Below are positions 19,354 through 28,458 of a stretch of DNA of 64,000 bases, in pieces (the first letter of the stretch is position 1; the number at the start of each line of letters is the position of its first letter). The notes beneath the pieces were generated by a model. That model did no database searches. It was not told the DNA's origin and saw nothing but the letters and a program-made list of their open reading frames with translations. Source of the stretch: Sphingobacteriales bacterium (GTDB lineage: Bacteria > Bacteroidota > Bacteroidia > Chitinophagales > UBA2359). A program made the translations under genes and the position numbers. Location of the stretch: assembly GCA_016706405.1 (NCBI GenBank), contig JADJJT010000001.1, positions 747,501 to 811,500 of the forward strand, in the 5' to 3' direction.

Positions 19354-22260
19354 ATGTTTAAATTACAGCACATTTATTTTTACTATTCTTTTTTCAAAAT
19401 CTATAAGATGCAAAAAATATTATACACTATCTTACTAACACTAATATTTACGCTAACACTTTCAGCACAAAATTTTTCGACAAAAGGCACCGATTTTTGG
19501 ACAACATTTACCCCCAACGAACCCACTAGTAACGGTGCGCTTTCGGTTTATATTAGTAGCGATATTGATACAAAGGGCAATATTTCTATACCTTTTGAAA
19601 CATTTAACCAAGACTTTATTGTAACTGCCGGAACTACGCTAAAAATTGATCTTCCGGATACAGAGGCAATAACCGATAAGCCCGATGTTGTAATGGGGCG
19701 CGGCATACATATTACCGCCGAAGACTCTGTGTCGGTGTATATATTAAATTATTTTCAAGCAACTGCCGATGCCGCCATTGTTTACCCAACCTCAACCTTG
19801 GGTAAAGACTATTACGCCATGGGTTTTGAATCGTTAAGCGGCTGGACCGGCTACCCTTCGTATTTAGTTGTAGTTGGCACTCAAAATAATACCGAAGTTG
19901 AAATAACACCAAGTTCGGCAACTACTACAGGCCAGCCAGCAAATACGCCATTTAGCATTACCCTTGACCAGGGACAAACCTATCTTTTACAGTCAGATAC
20001 CGACCTTACCGGCTCGCGGGTGCGCAGTAATTCGCCCGACAACTGCCTTAGTTTTGCCGTTATGGCCGGAGCAAAATGCACTAACGTGGGCGGCTGTCCA
20101 GCTTGCGACCACCTGCTTGAACAAATGCCACCTACCACAACCTGGGGCACTCGCTTTGTTACCGTACCCTACAAAACCCGCAAAGACGACCTAATACGCA
20201 TAATGGCAAGCGAAGACGGTACAACCGTTACTTTTGACGGCGGCAGCCCGCTTAATTTAGACGCTGGCGACTTTTACGAAACCTCTTGGGGCGCTGCCAC
20301 CTATGTTGAGGCCACCAAACCCATTATGATTGGCCAATACAGCAAAGGGCAAGGTTGCGACAATGTTAGTGCCGACCCATTTTTTATTATCATTAGCCCC
20401 ATCGAACAAACCCTTGACTACATTAATTTTAACGCCTTTGCCTCAAGCGTTATTACCAACTACTATGTCAATGTAGTTGTGCCAACCGACTTAGTAAACA
20501 AGGTTAAATTAGACGATTTCCCGCAAGCTTCAAAATTTAGTACTTTGGCAAGCCAACCCGATTTTTCGTATGCACAAATTGATATTATACAAGGAAACCA
20601 CATTTTATCCGGAGAAGATATGATAGCCTACGTTTACGGTTATGGCGACTATGAGTCTTATGGCTATGTTGCCGGCGCTAATTTAACAAACTTAAAACTT
20701 AAATTCGATATTGTTTTAGGCATTGACACCAGCGATTATACCATTTTTGACAAAAACGTATGCGCCAACGAACAGGTTAATTTTAACGTGCAATATACCG
20801 ACCCCTCCAGCGTGCTGTTTACCTCGTGGGACTTTGGCGACAACGGCGCAACAGGGGTAGGTCAAGCCATATCTTATGCTTATAAAAAACCCGGCACCTA
20901 CAACGTTGCCATGATTTACCAGTTTTTAACCGCCTGCGCCCCCGACACCCTTTGGGCAAGTGTAAAAGTAGTAAGTTATAGCAGCGACGAGTTTTTTGAC
21001 GTCTGCCTGGGCGATAAAATGACCCTAACTGCCCTAAGTGCCGATGCCTACCTATGGTCAACGGGCGAAACTACTCAAAGCATTGAGGTAAGTCCAACAA
21101 CCGATACCTACTACTCGGTTGAATTAACCGGCGAAGACAACTGCGTAAGCAATATGGGCTTTTTTATAACCGTACTTTTTCCGCCTGAAGTTAAGTTTAC
21201 ACTTAGCGACAATGAAATTTGTTTAGGCGATACGATTACGGCTAATTTTTCCGGAAATGCACCCGCTAATGCCACTTTTAACTGGAATTTTGACGGCGCA
21301 ACTATTGTATCCGGAAGTGGGCAAGGCCCTTACCAGCTCGCATGGCCAACCGAAGGCAATAAAACCATTAATTTAGAAGTCCTAAATCCCGGAAACACCT
21401 GCCCCAGTCCGCCAGTTCAAATGGATATTACCGTAAAAGCTGCACCTACTGCCACGTTTGTCGTTTCGGACGATTTAATTTGCATAAACACCCCAATTAC
21501 CCTCACCTATACCGGCAACGGCAATAATACTACCCACCAATACAACTGGAGTTTTGACGGCGCAACTGTTATTTCGGGGACTGGGCAAGGCCCTTACACC
21601 TTAGAATGGGAAACCGCCGGCACCAAAAACATAAGCTTACAAGCTATTGAACCCGCCGGCTGCCAAACCTCGTTTAGCCTAAGTTTGCAGGTCGAAGACC
21701 TTAGCCTAAGCCTAACCCCCGCCGACAGCAGCATACAACTTGGCGGCAGTTTGGCTTTAAATGCTACGGCTACCGGCACCAATGTCAATATTAACGCAAT
21801 TACCTGGCAGTGGCAACCCGCAACCGATATTAGTTGCGTTGACTGCCCCACCCCTACGGTAAACCCACCTCAAACAACAACTTATACCTTAACGGCCACC
21901 ACACCCGGCGGCTGTACGGCCACAGCCCAAGCTAAAATAACAGTAGGTTTCCCACCACCCATTCTAATTATGCCTACTGCGTTTAGTCCTAATAACGATG
22001 CAGTAAACGATATTTTGCTGCCCCACACCAAAAACCTTTTAGAAACCGGCTACGAAATGGCTGTTTATAACCGTTGGGGGCAACAGGTGTACATTGGCAA
22101 CAACGCCACGCAAGGCTGGAACGGCAGCATTGCTGCTGACAACGTTAACAGCAACAGCACACAAATTGCCCAAGTTGGCGTTTATGTGTGGTACGTAAAA
22201 GCAAAAGCCTTAGATGGCTCGCCGGTTGAATACAAAGGCAATGTTACTTTGGTAAGATAA
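19354..22260 (+). CDS. IgGFc-binding/PKD domain adhesin with T9SS type B (gliding-associated) C-terminus
   Basis: A secreted protein of 968 residues from ATG 19354; the ATG at 19408 (MQKILYTILLTLIFTLTLSAQ) gives a cleaner signal peptide and 950 residues. Order: IgGFc-binding N-terminal-type domain (FSTKGTDFWTTFTPN ... VYPTSTLGKDYYAMGFES), a PKD domain (SWDFGDNGATG ... KKPGTYNVAMIY), two Ig/PKD-like modules each with NWxFDGAT and a GxGQGPY turn, another Ig-like module, and a C-terminal CHU_C domain (PTAFSPNNDAVND ... MAVYNRWGQQVY ... GNVTLVR) that directs T9SS export and cell attachment. The ligand is unknown; 'IgGFc-binding' is only the family name. Confidence 0.85.
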   Translation: MFKLQHIYFYYSFFKIYKMQKILYTILLTLIFTLTLSAQNFSTKGTDFWTTFTPNEPTSNGALSVYISSDIDTKGNISIPFETFNQDFIVTAGTTLKIDLPDTEAITDKPDVVMGRGIHITAEDSVSVYILNYFQATADAAIVYPTSTLGKDYYAMGFESLSGWTGYPSYLVVVGTQNNTEVEITPSSATTTGQPANTPFSITLDQGQTYLLQSDTDLTGSRVRSNSPDNCLSFAVMAGAKCTNVGGCPACDHLLEQMPPTTTWGTRFVTVPYKTRKDDLIRIMASEDGTTVTFDGGSPLNLDAGDFYETSWGAATYVEATKPIMIGQYSKGQGCDNVSADPFFIIISPIEQTLDYINFNAFASSVITNYYVNVVVPTDLVNKVKLDDFPQASKFSTLASQPDFSYAQIDIIQGNHILSGEDMIAYVYGYGDYESYGYVAGANLTNLKLKFDIVLGIDTSDYTIFDKNVCANEQVNFNVQYTDPSSVLFTSWDFGDNGATGVGQAISYAYKKPGTYNVAMIYQFLTACAPDTLWASVKVVSYSSDEFFDVCLGDKMTLTALSADAYLWSTGETTQSIEVSPTTDTYYSVELTGEDNCVSNMGFFITVLFPPEVKFTLSDNEICLGDTITANFSGNAPANATFNWNFDGATIVSGSGQGPYQLAWPTEGNKTINLEVLNPGNTCPSPPVQMDITVKAAPTATFVVSDDLICINTPITLTYTGNGNNTTHQYNWSFDGATVISGTGQGPYTLEWETAGTKNISLQAIEPAGCQTSFSLSLQVEDLSLSLTPADSSIQLGGSLALNATATGTNVNINAITWQWQPATDISCVDCPTPTVNPPQTTTYTLTATTPGGCTATAQAKITVGFPPPILIMPTAFSPNNDAVNDILLPHTKNLLETGYEMAVYNRWGQQVYIGNNATQGWNGSIAADNVNSNSTQIAQVGVYVWYVKAKALDGSPVEYKGNVTLVR

Positions 22261-23119
22261 GGATGGCGTGTAAATAATCAATCCGGAAAAATAGATCCGG
22301 AGAGTGAAGGTATTCGCTTAAAACACATGTCCTTTGATGATTTAAGTTCTCAACAAATGTAATATTTTACCCGTTGTCATTTTTTTATAACGGATTATTG
22401 TTCTTAGTATCAGGGGTTTAAAACTGCCACACCTTTTGGGGCTTAAACAACCGCTATGTGTCTATGTGGTGGTTATAAAAGGAGTTTTTAGTAATTTTAG
22501 ATTGAGGTTAGGGTTTTGTATCATTTTTTAAATTTAAATTTTTTTTTTTTTACTTTTCAGTTCAAATTATTTATTTTATGTTGATAAGAAAGGAAAAATT
22601 TAGTTGATTTGGAATTTTTTTTATAAAAGTTGAGGATTAATTTAAAATTAGGAGGGAATAGAAACAGGCAATTTTGTATGACTTCAAATTTTGCAGTTTT
22701 GGTACTAGCTGTTTTTATTCCTACATACAACTTTTTTAAGCTATACACGTTAATAATAATGGTTTAATTCTTAAGCAGCTACGATAATAAAATCATAGCT
22801 CAAGACGGATTGCGTGGGTTGCTCCTAAGCCCTGAAAGGGTACAAATTGGGGCAAAAATAAATCCTAAAAATCCTGATTCAGGCTATATGCTTCGAAAAA
22901 TTCATCCGGATAAAAGTAACAGAGCGGTAAAAAAATTATCCGCTCCTCAATTCGTTAAAAAAATACTAATTTTGGCAGCTAAATGATTTTACAACCGCAA
23001 CTCAAAATCAGTTTACACACTTTTTTGAACACTACCTCGTAAAATTTTATTTAGTAGTCTGAACCACTACCCTTCTTATTTTAATTATATGCAATTAACC
23101 CGCAATATAAACTAAGCCC
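22261..23119. other. Intergenic region, 860 bases, no supported gene
   Basis: AT-rich. The frame of the upstream adhesin stays open for 33 codons past its stop and reads plausibly (GIRLKHMSFDDLSSQQM), perhaps a trace of an older gene. A repeat-like patch near 22830-22880 contains CCCTGAAAGGGT and AAATCCTAAAAATCCTGATT, resembling the interspersed sequences near 3110 and 5060. TCCGGA occurs at about 22281, 22296 and 22904. The minus-strand frame at 22557-22748 has no coding character. Confidence 0.4.
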
Positions 23120-23917
23120 ATGCAAACTTATTTAAACTTACTAAACCATGTATTGGCTAACGGTGTGCAAAAAAGCGACCGCACGGGCACAGGCACAATT
23201 GGCGTTTTTGGGCATCAAATGCGGTTTAATTTGCAAGAAGGATTTCCGTTGCTGACTACAAAAAAACTACATACGAAATCAATAGTTTACGAATTGTTGT
23301 GGTTTTTGCGCGGCGACTCGAACATAAAATACCTGACCGACAACGGCGTAACTATTTGGAACGAGTGGGCCGATGCCGAAGGCAACCTTGGACCTGTTTA
23401 TGGGCATCAATGGCGCTTGTGGCCAAGTCGCCAAGCTGGGCAAACCATTGACCAAATTGCACAGGTTTTACAAAGCCTACAACATAACCCCAATAGCCGC
23501 CGGCATATTGTTACCGCCTGGAACCCCGCCGATGTACCCAAAATGGCCTTGCCACCGTGCCATTGTTTGTTTCAGTTTTACGTGCAAAACGGCCAACTTT
23601 CGTGCCAATTGTACCAACGCAGCGCCGACATTTTTTTAGGTGTACCATTTAATATAGCCTCGTATGCTTTGCTTACCCACTTGGTAGCCCAGGTATGCAA
23701 CCTTCAGGTAGGCGAGTTTATACATACGCTTGGCGATGCCCATCTTTACTTAAACCACCTCGAACAGGCCAAACTGCAATTAAGCCGGCAACCACTACCT
23801 TTGCCCACCTTAACTTTAAACAAAAGTGTTAACAACCTTTTCGAGTTTACATTTAACGATATAAATTTTGAAAATTACCAAGCGCACCCAAGCATAAAAG
23901 CACCTATATCGGTTTAA
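23120..23917 (+). CDS. thyA: Thymidylate synthase
   Basis: A 265-residue enzyme, the usual ThyA length, that methylates dUMP to dTMP using methylenetetrahydrofolate. Catalytic Cys147 is in ALPPCHCLFQFY. Also present: RTGTGTIGVFG (21-31), the Arg pair in NPNSRRHIVTAWNP (123-136) and QRSADIFLGVPFNIASYALL for dUMP binding. No Shine-Dalgarno is seen at the ATG, as usual in the phylum. It stands alone; dihydrofolate reductase, its common neighbour, is not in the window. Confidence 0.98.
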   Translation: MQTYLNLLNHVLANGVQKSDRTGTGTIGVFGHQMRFNLQEGFPLLTTKKLHTKSIVYELLWFLRGDSNIKYLTDNGVTIWNEWADAEGNLGPVYGHQWRLWPSRQAGQTIDQIAQVLQSLQHNPNSRRHIVTAWNPADVPKMALPPCHCLFQFYVQNGQLSCQLYQRSADIFLGVPFNIASYALLTHLVAQVCNLQVGEFIHTLGDAHLYLNHLEQAKLQLSRQPLPLPTLTLNKSVNNLFEFTFNDINFENYQAHPSIKAPISV

Positions 23918-23919
23918 TC

Positions 23920-23935
23920 TTTTATCCGGATAAAA
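23920..23935. repeat. Perfect 16-base palindrome after thyA
   Basis: TTTTATCCGGATAAAA is fully self-complementary, with TCCGGA at its centre, and sits two bases after the thyA stop codon. With no loop it is a poor terminator hairpin but a good dyad protein-binding site. It is one of the most extended members of the TCCGGA family. Confidence 0.7.
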
Positions 23936-24186
23936 ACAAGCTAAGCGGTTGATTGCCTGAAGCAAAACGCTTTTGTCAAAGCAACCTGCCTTTATGTCAG
24001 TTTAATTGCAGTATAAATCTCAATTAATTGGCAATAACTGTAAAATTGTCGGCAAAATCAAAATGGCACAATAAATGCTAAAACAAGACTGTAGTTGATT
24101 ACCATTATTTTTATTTTGGCTCAATTTCATTTCTTTCAAACCAATATTACATTGTAATTATTTAAAAAACAAATTCTATAATCAGT

Positions 24187-24462
24187 ATGAATCTTACTAT
24201 TAAACCCCTTGGCGACCGCGTTTTGGTTAAGCCTGCCGATGCCGAAGAAACCACCAAAGGCGGTATCATTATTCCCGACACAGCTAAAGAAAAACCCCAA
24301 CGTGGCATCGTAAAAGCCGTTGGCGCGGGCAAAAAAGACGAACCCATGACCGTACAAGTTGGCGATACCGTTATGTATGGCAAATATTCGGGTACCGAAA
24401 TAAGCATTGAAGGCGAAGACTACCTTATTATGCGCGAAAGCGATATTTATGCCGTGCTGTAA
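24187..24462 (+). CDS. groES: GroES co-chaperonin
   Basis: A 91-residue lid of the GroEL chaperonin, near the standard 10-kDa size. The family start IKPLGDRVLVKPADAEETTKGGIIIPDTAKEKPQ, with its mobile loop, and the end YGKYSGTEISIEGEDYLIMRESDIYAVL are intact. It precedes groEL by 178 bases, longer than the common short gap. I find no CIRCE element (TTAGCACTC inverted repeat) upstream, so HrcA control is not supported. Confidence 0.98.
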   Translation: MNLTIKPLGDRVLVKPADAEETTKGGIIIPDTAKEKPQRGIVKAVGAGKKDEPMTVQVGDTVMYGKYSGTEISIEGEDYLIMRESDIYAVL

Positions 24463-24640
24463 TATTAGTACCTCTTTATTTCAGTTAAGTTGAGTTGACG
24501 GCAAAATAGAATAGCATACTCGGCTCAAACTCCGGATGAAATTGTAGTTAGACAAACTTATATTCCGGATGAAAACAAAAAAAATCTAATTTTTCTAACT
24601 GTAAAACTATTTTTTAAACAAAATTATATCAAATACTTAT

Positions 24641-26278
24641 ATGGCAAAACTTATTAAATTTGAAGTTGATGCCCGCGAAAAATTAAAGCGCGGCGTTGAC
24701 ATATTGGCCAACTCGGTAAAAGTAACCTTAGGCCCTAAAGGTCGTAACGTTATTATTGAGAAAAAATTTGGCGCGCCTACCGTTACCAAAGATGGCGTAA
24801 CTGTAGCTAAAGAAATTGAATTAGAAGACCCCACCGAAAACCTTGGCGCACAAATGCTTAAAGAGGTGGCTTCAAAAACCAGCGATTCGGCCGGAGACGG
24901 TACTACCACCGCTACCGTACTTTCGCAAGCCATTATTAACGGCGGCTTAAAAAGTTTGGCTGCCGGCGCTAACCCCATGGACCTAAAACGCGGTATTGAC
25001 AAAGCAGTTAAAACCGTAGTTGCTTCGTTAAAAAATATGTCGGTACACGTTGGCGACGACAATACTAAAATTGAGCAAGTTGCCACCATATCGGCCAATA
25101 ACGACCACGAAATTGGTAAACTTATTGCCGAAGCTATGCAAAAAGTTAAAATTGAAGGCGTTATTACCGTTGAAGAGGCCAAAGGCACCGACACCTACGT
25201 TGACGTAGTAGAAGGTATGCAGTTTGACCGCGGATACATCTCGCCCTATTTTGTTACCAACGCCGATAAAATGGAAGCCGACCTTGAGTCGCCATATTTG
25301 TTGATTTACGACAAAAAAATATCGAGCATGAAAGACTTGTTGCCCATTTTAGAAAAAGCTGCTCAAACAGGTCGGCCCTTGTTAATTATTGCCGAAGATA
25401 TTGACGGCGAAGCACTTGCTACCTTAGTGGTAAACAAATTACGCGGCACCTTGCGCGTGGCTGCTGTTAAAGCACCCGGCTTTGGTGACCGCCGTAAAGC
25501 CATGCTCGAAGATATTGCCATTTTAACCGGTGGCCAAGTAATTAGCGAAGAGCGCGGCTATAAACTTGAAAGTGCTACCTTGCAACAATTAGGCCGTTGC
25601 GACAAAGTTACTATTGACAAAGACAATACCACTATTGTTGACGGCAAAGGCGAAGGCGAAGAAATTAAAGCCCGCGTAAACCAAATAAAAGCCCAAATTG
25701 AAACCACAACCAGCGACTACGACCGCGAAAAACTACAAGAGCGTTTGGCAAAATTGTCGGGTGGTGTTGCCGTTTTATATGTAGGTGCGCCTACCGAAGT
25801 AGAAATGAAAGAGAAAAAAGACCGCGTTGATGATGCCCTACATGCTACCCGCGCTGCCGTTCAAGAAGGTATCGTTCCGGGGGGTGGTGTTGCTTATATT
25901 CGTGCCGTTGATGCCTTAACCGACCTTAAAGGAGAGAACGAAGATGAACAAACCGGAATTGACATTATTCGCCGCGCTTTAGAAGAGCCGCTTCGCCAAA
26001 TTGTTGCCAATGCAGGCCTCGAAGGTTCAATAATTGTGCAAGGTGTACGCGCTAATGGCGGTAGCTACGGCTTTAATGCCCGCACCGAAAAATATGGCGA
26101 CCTTTATGCCGATGGTGTAATTGACCCAACCAAAGTAACCCGCGTTGCACTTGAAAACGCCGCTTCTATTGCTGGCATGTTCCTTACCACCGAATGCTTA
26201 ATTGTTGACAAGCCCAGCGAAGACAAAGCTGGTGCGGGTGCGCACATGCACGGCGGAATGGGACACGATATGATGTAA
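24641..26278 (+). CDS. groEL: GroEL chaperonin
   Basis: A 545-residue 60-kDa chaperonin, full length. Seen: KVTLGPKGRNV (30s), the nucleotide-binding DGVTVAKEIEL and GDGTTTATVL (Asp near 86), the hinge motif GVAVLYVGAPTEVEMKEKKDRVDDALHATRAAVQEGIVPGGG, and a Gly/Met-rich tail ending GGMGHDMM. It folds proteins in a double ring with GroES. A strong terminator follows. No TCCGGA occurs in the groES or groEL coding sequence, in contrast to the flanking DNA. Confidence 0.99.
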   Translation: MAKLIKFEVDAREKLKRGVDILANSVKVTLGPKGRNVIIEKKFGAPTVTKDGVTVAKEIELEDPTENLGAQMLKEVASKTSDSAGDGTTTATVLSQAIINGGLKSLAAGANPMDLKRGIDKAVKTVVASLKNMSVHVGDDNTKIEQVATISANNDHEIGKLIAEAMQKVKIEGVITVEEAKGTDTYVDVVEGMQFDRGYISPYFVTNADKMEADLESPYLLIYDKKISSMKDLLPILEKAAQTGRPLLIIAEDIDGEALATLVVNKLRGTLRVAAVKAPGFGDRRKAMLEDIAILTGGQVISEERGYKLESATLQQLGRCDKVTIDKDNTTIVDGKGEGEEIKARVNQIKAQIETTTSDYDREKLQERLAKLSGGVAVLYVGAPTEVEMKEKKDRVDDALHATRAAVQEGIVPGGGVAYIRAVDALTDLKGENEDEQTGIDIIRRALEEPLRQIVANAGLEGSIIVQGVRANGGSYGFNARTEKYGDLYADGVIDPTKVTRVALENAASIAGMFLTTECLIVDKPSEDKAGAGAHMHGGMGHDMM

Positions 26279-26335
26279 AAAAACACAAAATTAACTGTAA
26301 AACCAACACAGTAAAAAATTATACTAATTAATTTT

Positions 26336-26373
26336 ATCCGGATGCTTTGCTTAAAAGTATCCGGATTTTTTTT
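26336..26373 (+). terminator. groEL terminator built from two ATCCGGAT copies
   Basis: ATCCGGATGCTTT (26336-26348) pairs with AAAGTATCCGGAT (26354-26366): 13 pairs including one G-U, a five-base loop, then an uninterrupted run of eight T (26366-26373). Both arms are copies of the dispersed palindrome. Confidence 0.85.
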
Positions 26374-26416
26374 AAAAATACATGATGCTTCTTAGGCTAA
26401 ATAGCCATCAAATTTG

Positions 26417-26424
26417 TATTTTTG
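26417..26424 (+). promoter_or_regulatory. -7 box for the GH3-like gene
   Basis: TATTTTTG matches TAnnTTTG. It overlaps the most upstream possible start (TTG at 26422), supporting the ATG at 26488. No -33 TTG is seen. Confidence 0.45.
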
Positions 26425-26487
26425 CCAAAAACTAAATTTAGTTTTAAAACATTCCTTGAAATAAAACTGCTATCTCCTTTTATATTT

Positions 26488-28011
26488 ATGTTTGCCAACC
26501 TACGCAATACTGTTGTAACTGCTTATTTGTCGCGGCGTATGCCCCACATAGCTAAGTGGGTTTTATATCCGGTAGCCAGCCAAGAGCAAGTTTTTAATCA
26601 TTTGATTGCCAGTGCCAAACAAACTGCCTGGGGAAAACAATACCATTATAAAAGCATCGAAAACATAGCCGATTTTCAGCGCCAAGTGCCATTGAGTGAT
26701 TATGACCGCTTAAAACCGTTTATTAACCAGATGCTAAACGGCGAAGCCAATACGTTATGGCCAGGCGAAATTCGTTGGTTTGCCAAATCATCCGGAACCA
26801 CCAGCGATAAAAGTAAATTCATTCCAATTAGTTCCGAAAATTTAAAAACTTGCCACTACCAAGCTGCCATCGATATTATGGCCTTATACATAGCTGCTAA
26901 CCCCAAACATAAAATTTATACCGGAAAAGGCTTGGTTTTGGGCGGCAGCCATAGTATAAACAAACTTAACCCGCGTGTACAGTACGGCGATTTATCGGCA
27001 GTATTATTACAAAACATGCCATCGGTGGGGCGCATAAACAACGCTATTGGCACCGATATTGCCCTTATGGACGAGTGGATAGCCAAAATTGAGCGCATGG
27101 CCAAAGCTACCATACCGCAAAACATTACCCATTTGGCAGGTGTTCCGACTTGGACAATAGTACTTATAAAACGCATTTTTGAAATGACGGGTAAAGCTAA
27201 TTTACGCGATGTTTGGCCTAATTTAGAGCTTTATATACATGGCGGGGTTAGCTTTACGCCCTACCGTAATCAATTTTCGCAGCTTGTGCGCGGCGAGGGT
27301 ATGCACTATTGGCAAACATACAACGCTTCGGAAGGCTTTTTTGGCATACAAGAAGATAATAACCGCGACGACATGCTGTTGCTTACCAACCACGGCGTAT
27401 TTTATGAGTTTGTACCCTTAAACCAATTAGATGCCGAGCACCCCCAAGCGCTTACCCTTGACCAAGTACAAATAAATACTAATTATGCTATTTGTATTAG
27501 CACCAATACCGGCCTTTGGCGATATTTATTGGGCGATACCATACAGTTTACATCCATAAACCCTTTCCGGATAAAAGTTACCGGCCGGACAAAACATTTT
27601 ATCAATGCCTTTGGCGAAGAAGTAATTGTTGATAATGCCGACCAAGCTATTGCCCGCGCCTGCGCTCAAACAGGCATGCAAGTGCGCGAATATACCGCCG
27701 CACCCATTTACTTTAGCAATACCGGCAATGGCGGCCACGAGTGGTTGGTTGAATTTGCCCAACTGCCCGATGATTTGCAATATTTTGCCCAACTTACCGA
27801 CGAGGCACTACAACAACTTAACTCGGACTACGAAGCCAAACGCTACAAAAATATTGCAATGAAACCCTTAGTGATGCACGCTGTACCACCCGGCACATTT
27901 TACAAATGGCTTGAAAGCAAAGGAAAATTAGGTGGCCAACACAAAGTACCACGTTTAGCTAACCACAGACAATATATTGACGAGATTAAAACACTTTGTG
28001 GCCTAAATTAA
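26488..28011 (+). CDS. GH3 auxin-responsive-promoter family acyl-adenylating enzyme
   Basis: A 507-residue protein of the GH3 family, which in plants couples amino acids to acyl acids through an acyl-adenylate. The ATP-binding loop FAKSSGTTSDKSKFIPIS, the LYIHGGVSFTPYR strand, YNASEGFFGIQ (acyl-binding motif) and the hinge TGRTKHFINAFGEEV are all visible. Bacterial GH3 proteins are common in Bacteroidota, but their substrates are largely unknown. ATG 26488 is chosen because the upstream TTG lies in the promoter box. It is monocistronic. Confidence 0.88.
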   Translation: MFANLRNTVVTAYLSRRMPHIAKWVLYPVASQEQVFNHLIASAKQTAWGKQYHYKSIENIADFQRQVPLSDYDRLKPFINQMLNGEANTLWPGEIRWFAKSSGTTSDKSKFIPISSENLKTCHYQAAIDIMALYIAANPKHKIYTGKGLVLGGSHSINKLNPRVQYGDLSAVLLQNMPSVGRINNAIGTDIALMDEWIAKIERMAKATIPQNITHLAGVPTWTIVLIKRIFEMTGKANLRDVWPNLELYIHGGVSFTPYRNQFSQLVRGEGMHYWQTYNASEGFFGIQEDNNRDDMLLLTNHGVFYEFVPLNQLDAEHPQALTLDQVQINTNYAICISTNTGLWRYLLGDTIQFTSINPFRIKVTGRTKHFINAFGEEVIVDNADQAIARACAQTGMQVREYTAAPIYFSNTGNGGHEWLVEFAQLPDDLQYFAQLTDEALQQLNSDYEAKRYKNIAMKPLVMHAVPPGTFYKWLESKGKLGGQHKVPRLANHRQYIDEIKTLCGLN

Positions 28012-28458
28012 ACCGTCAGCTTCATTTTTTTTTGAACCTAAACAGCCTAACTAAGAAGCAAATACTCGCTAATTTTAATGCCATTAATTAACCAGCAAAC
28101 TGCATTTATAAAAAAATATTTTAGCAAAACTAAAAAAATTGTAACAAAATTAATATTTTTAAACTAATTTTGCCAAAGGTTGGATATTGCCAATAAACTA
28201 AATTGTTTTTATTGACAATTATTATAAAAATTTTGTTTAAATAAAGTTAATATTTTATGTGTATAAAATTTTTTATCCGGAGCAAACTTTTACAATAACC
28301 AAGTAATCCGGAAACCAAACAAACACCGAGTTATCGTATGTTTTTAGCTGCAGTTTAATTAATCAGCAAATAATAAATTGTAGTATTTTAACAACTGTTT
28401 TGGGCTTGCCAGCCATCAGCACCCAAAAAACTCGTTTGTAGCGATAAATATTTACTAA
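28012..28458 (+). promoter_or_regulatory. Upstream region of recJ with a possible promoter
   Basis: Very AT-rich and without a gene. TTG (28139-28141), a 23-base spacer and TAATTTTG (28165-28172) fit the consensus loosely but would leave a leader of about 280 bases. TCCGGA occurs at about 28275 and 28307. No riboswitch is recognised in the leader. Confidence 0.35.

Noticed and set aside
22557..22748. A 63-codon minus-strand frame in the gap before thyA
   Set aside because: Lys/Asn/Phe-rich composition follows simply from AT-rich DNA; no motif or neighbour supports it.
24000..24186. CIRCE operator upstream of groES
   Set aside because: I looked for the TTAGCACTC inverted repeat and did not find it on either strand.
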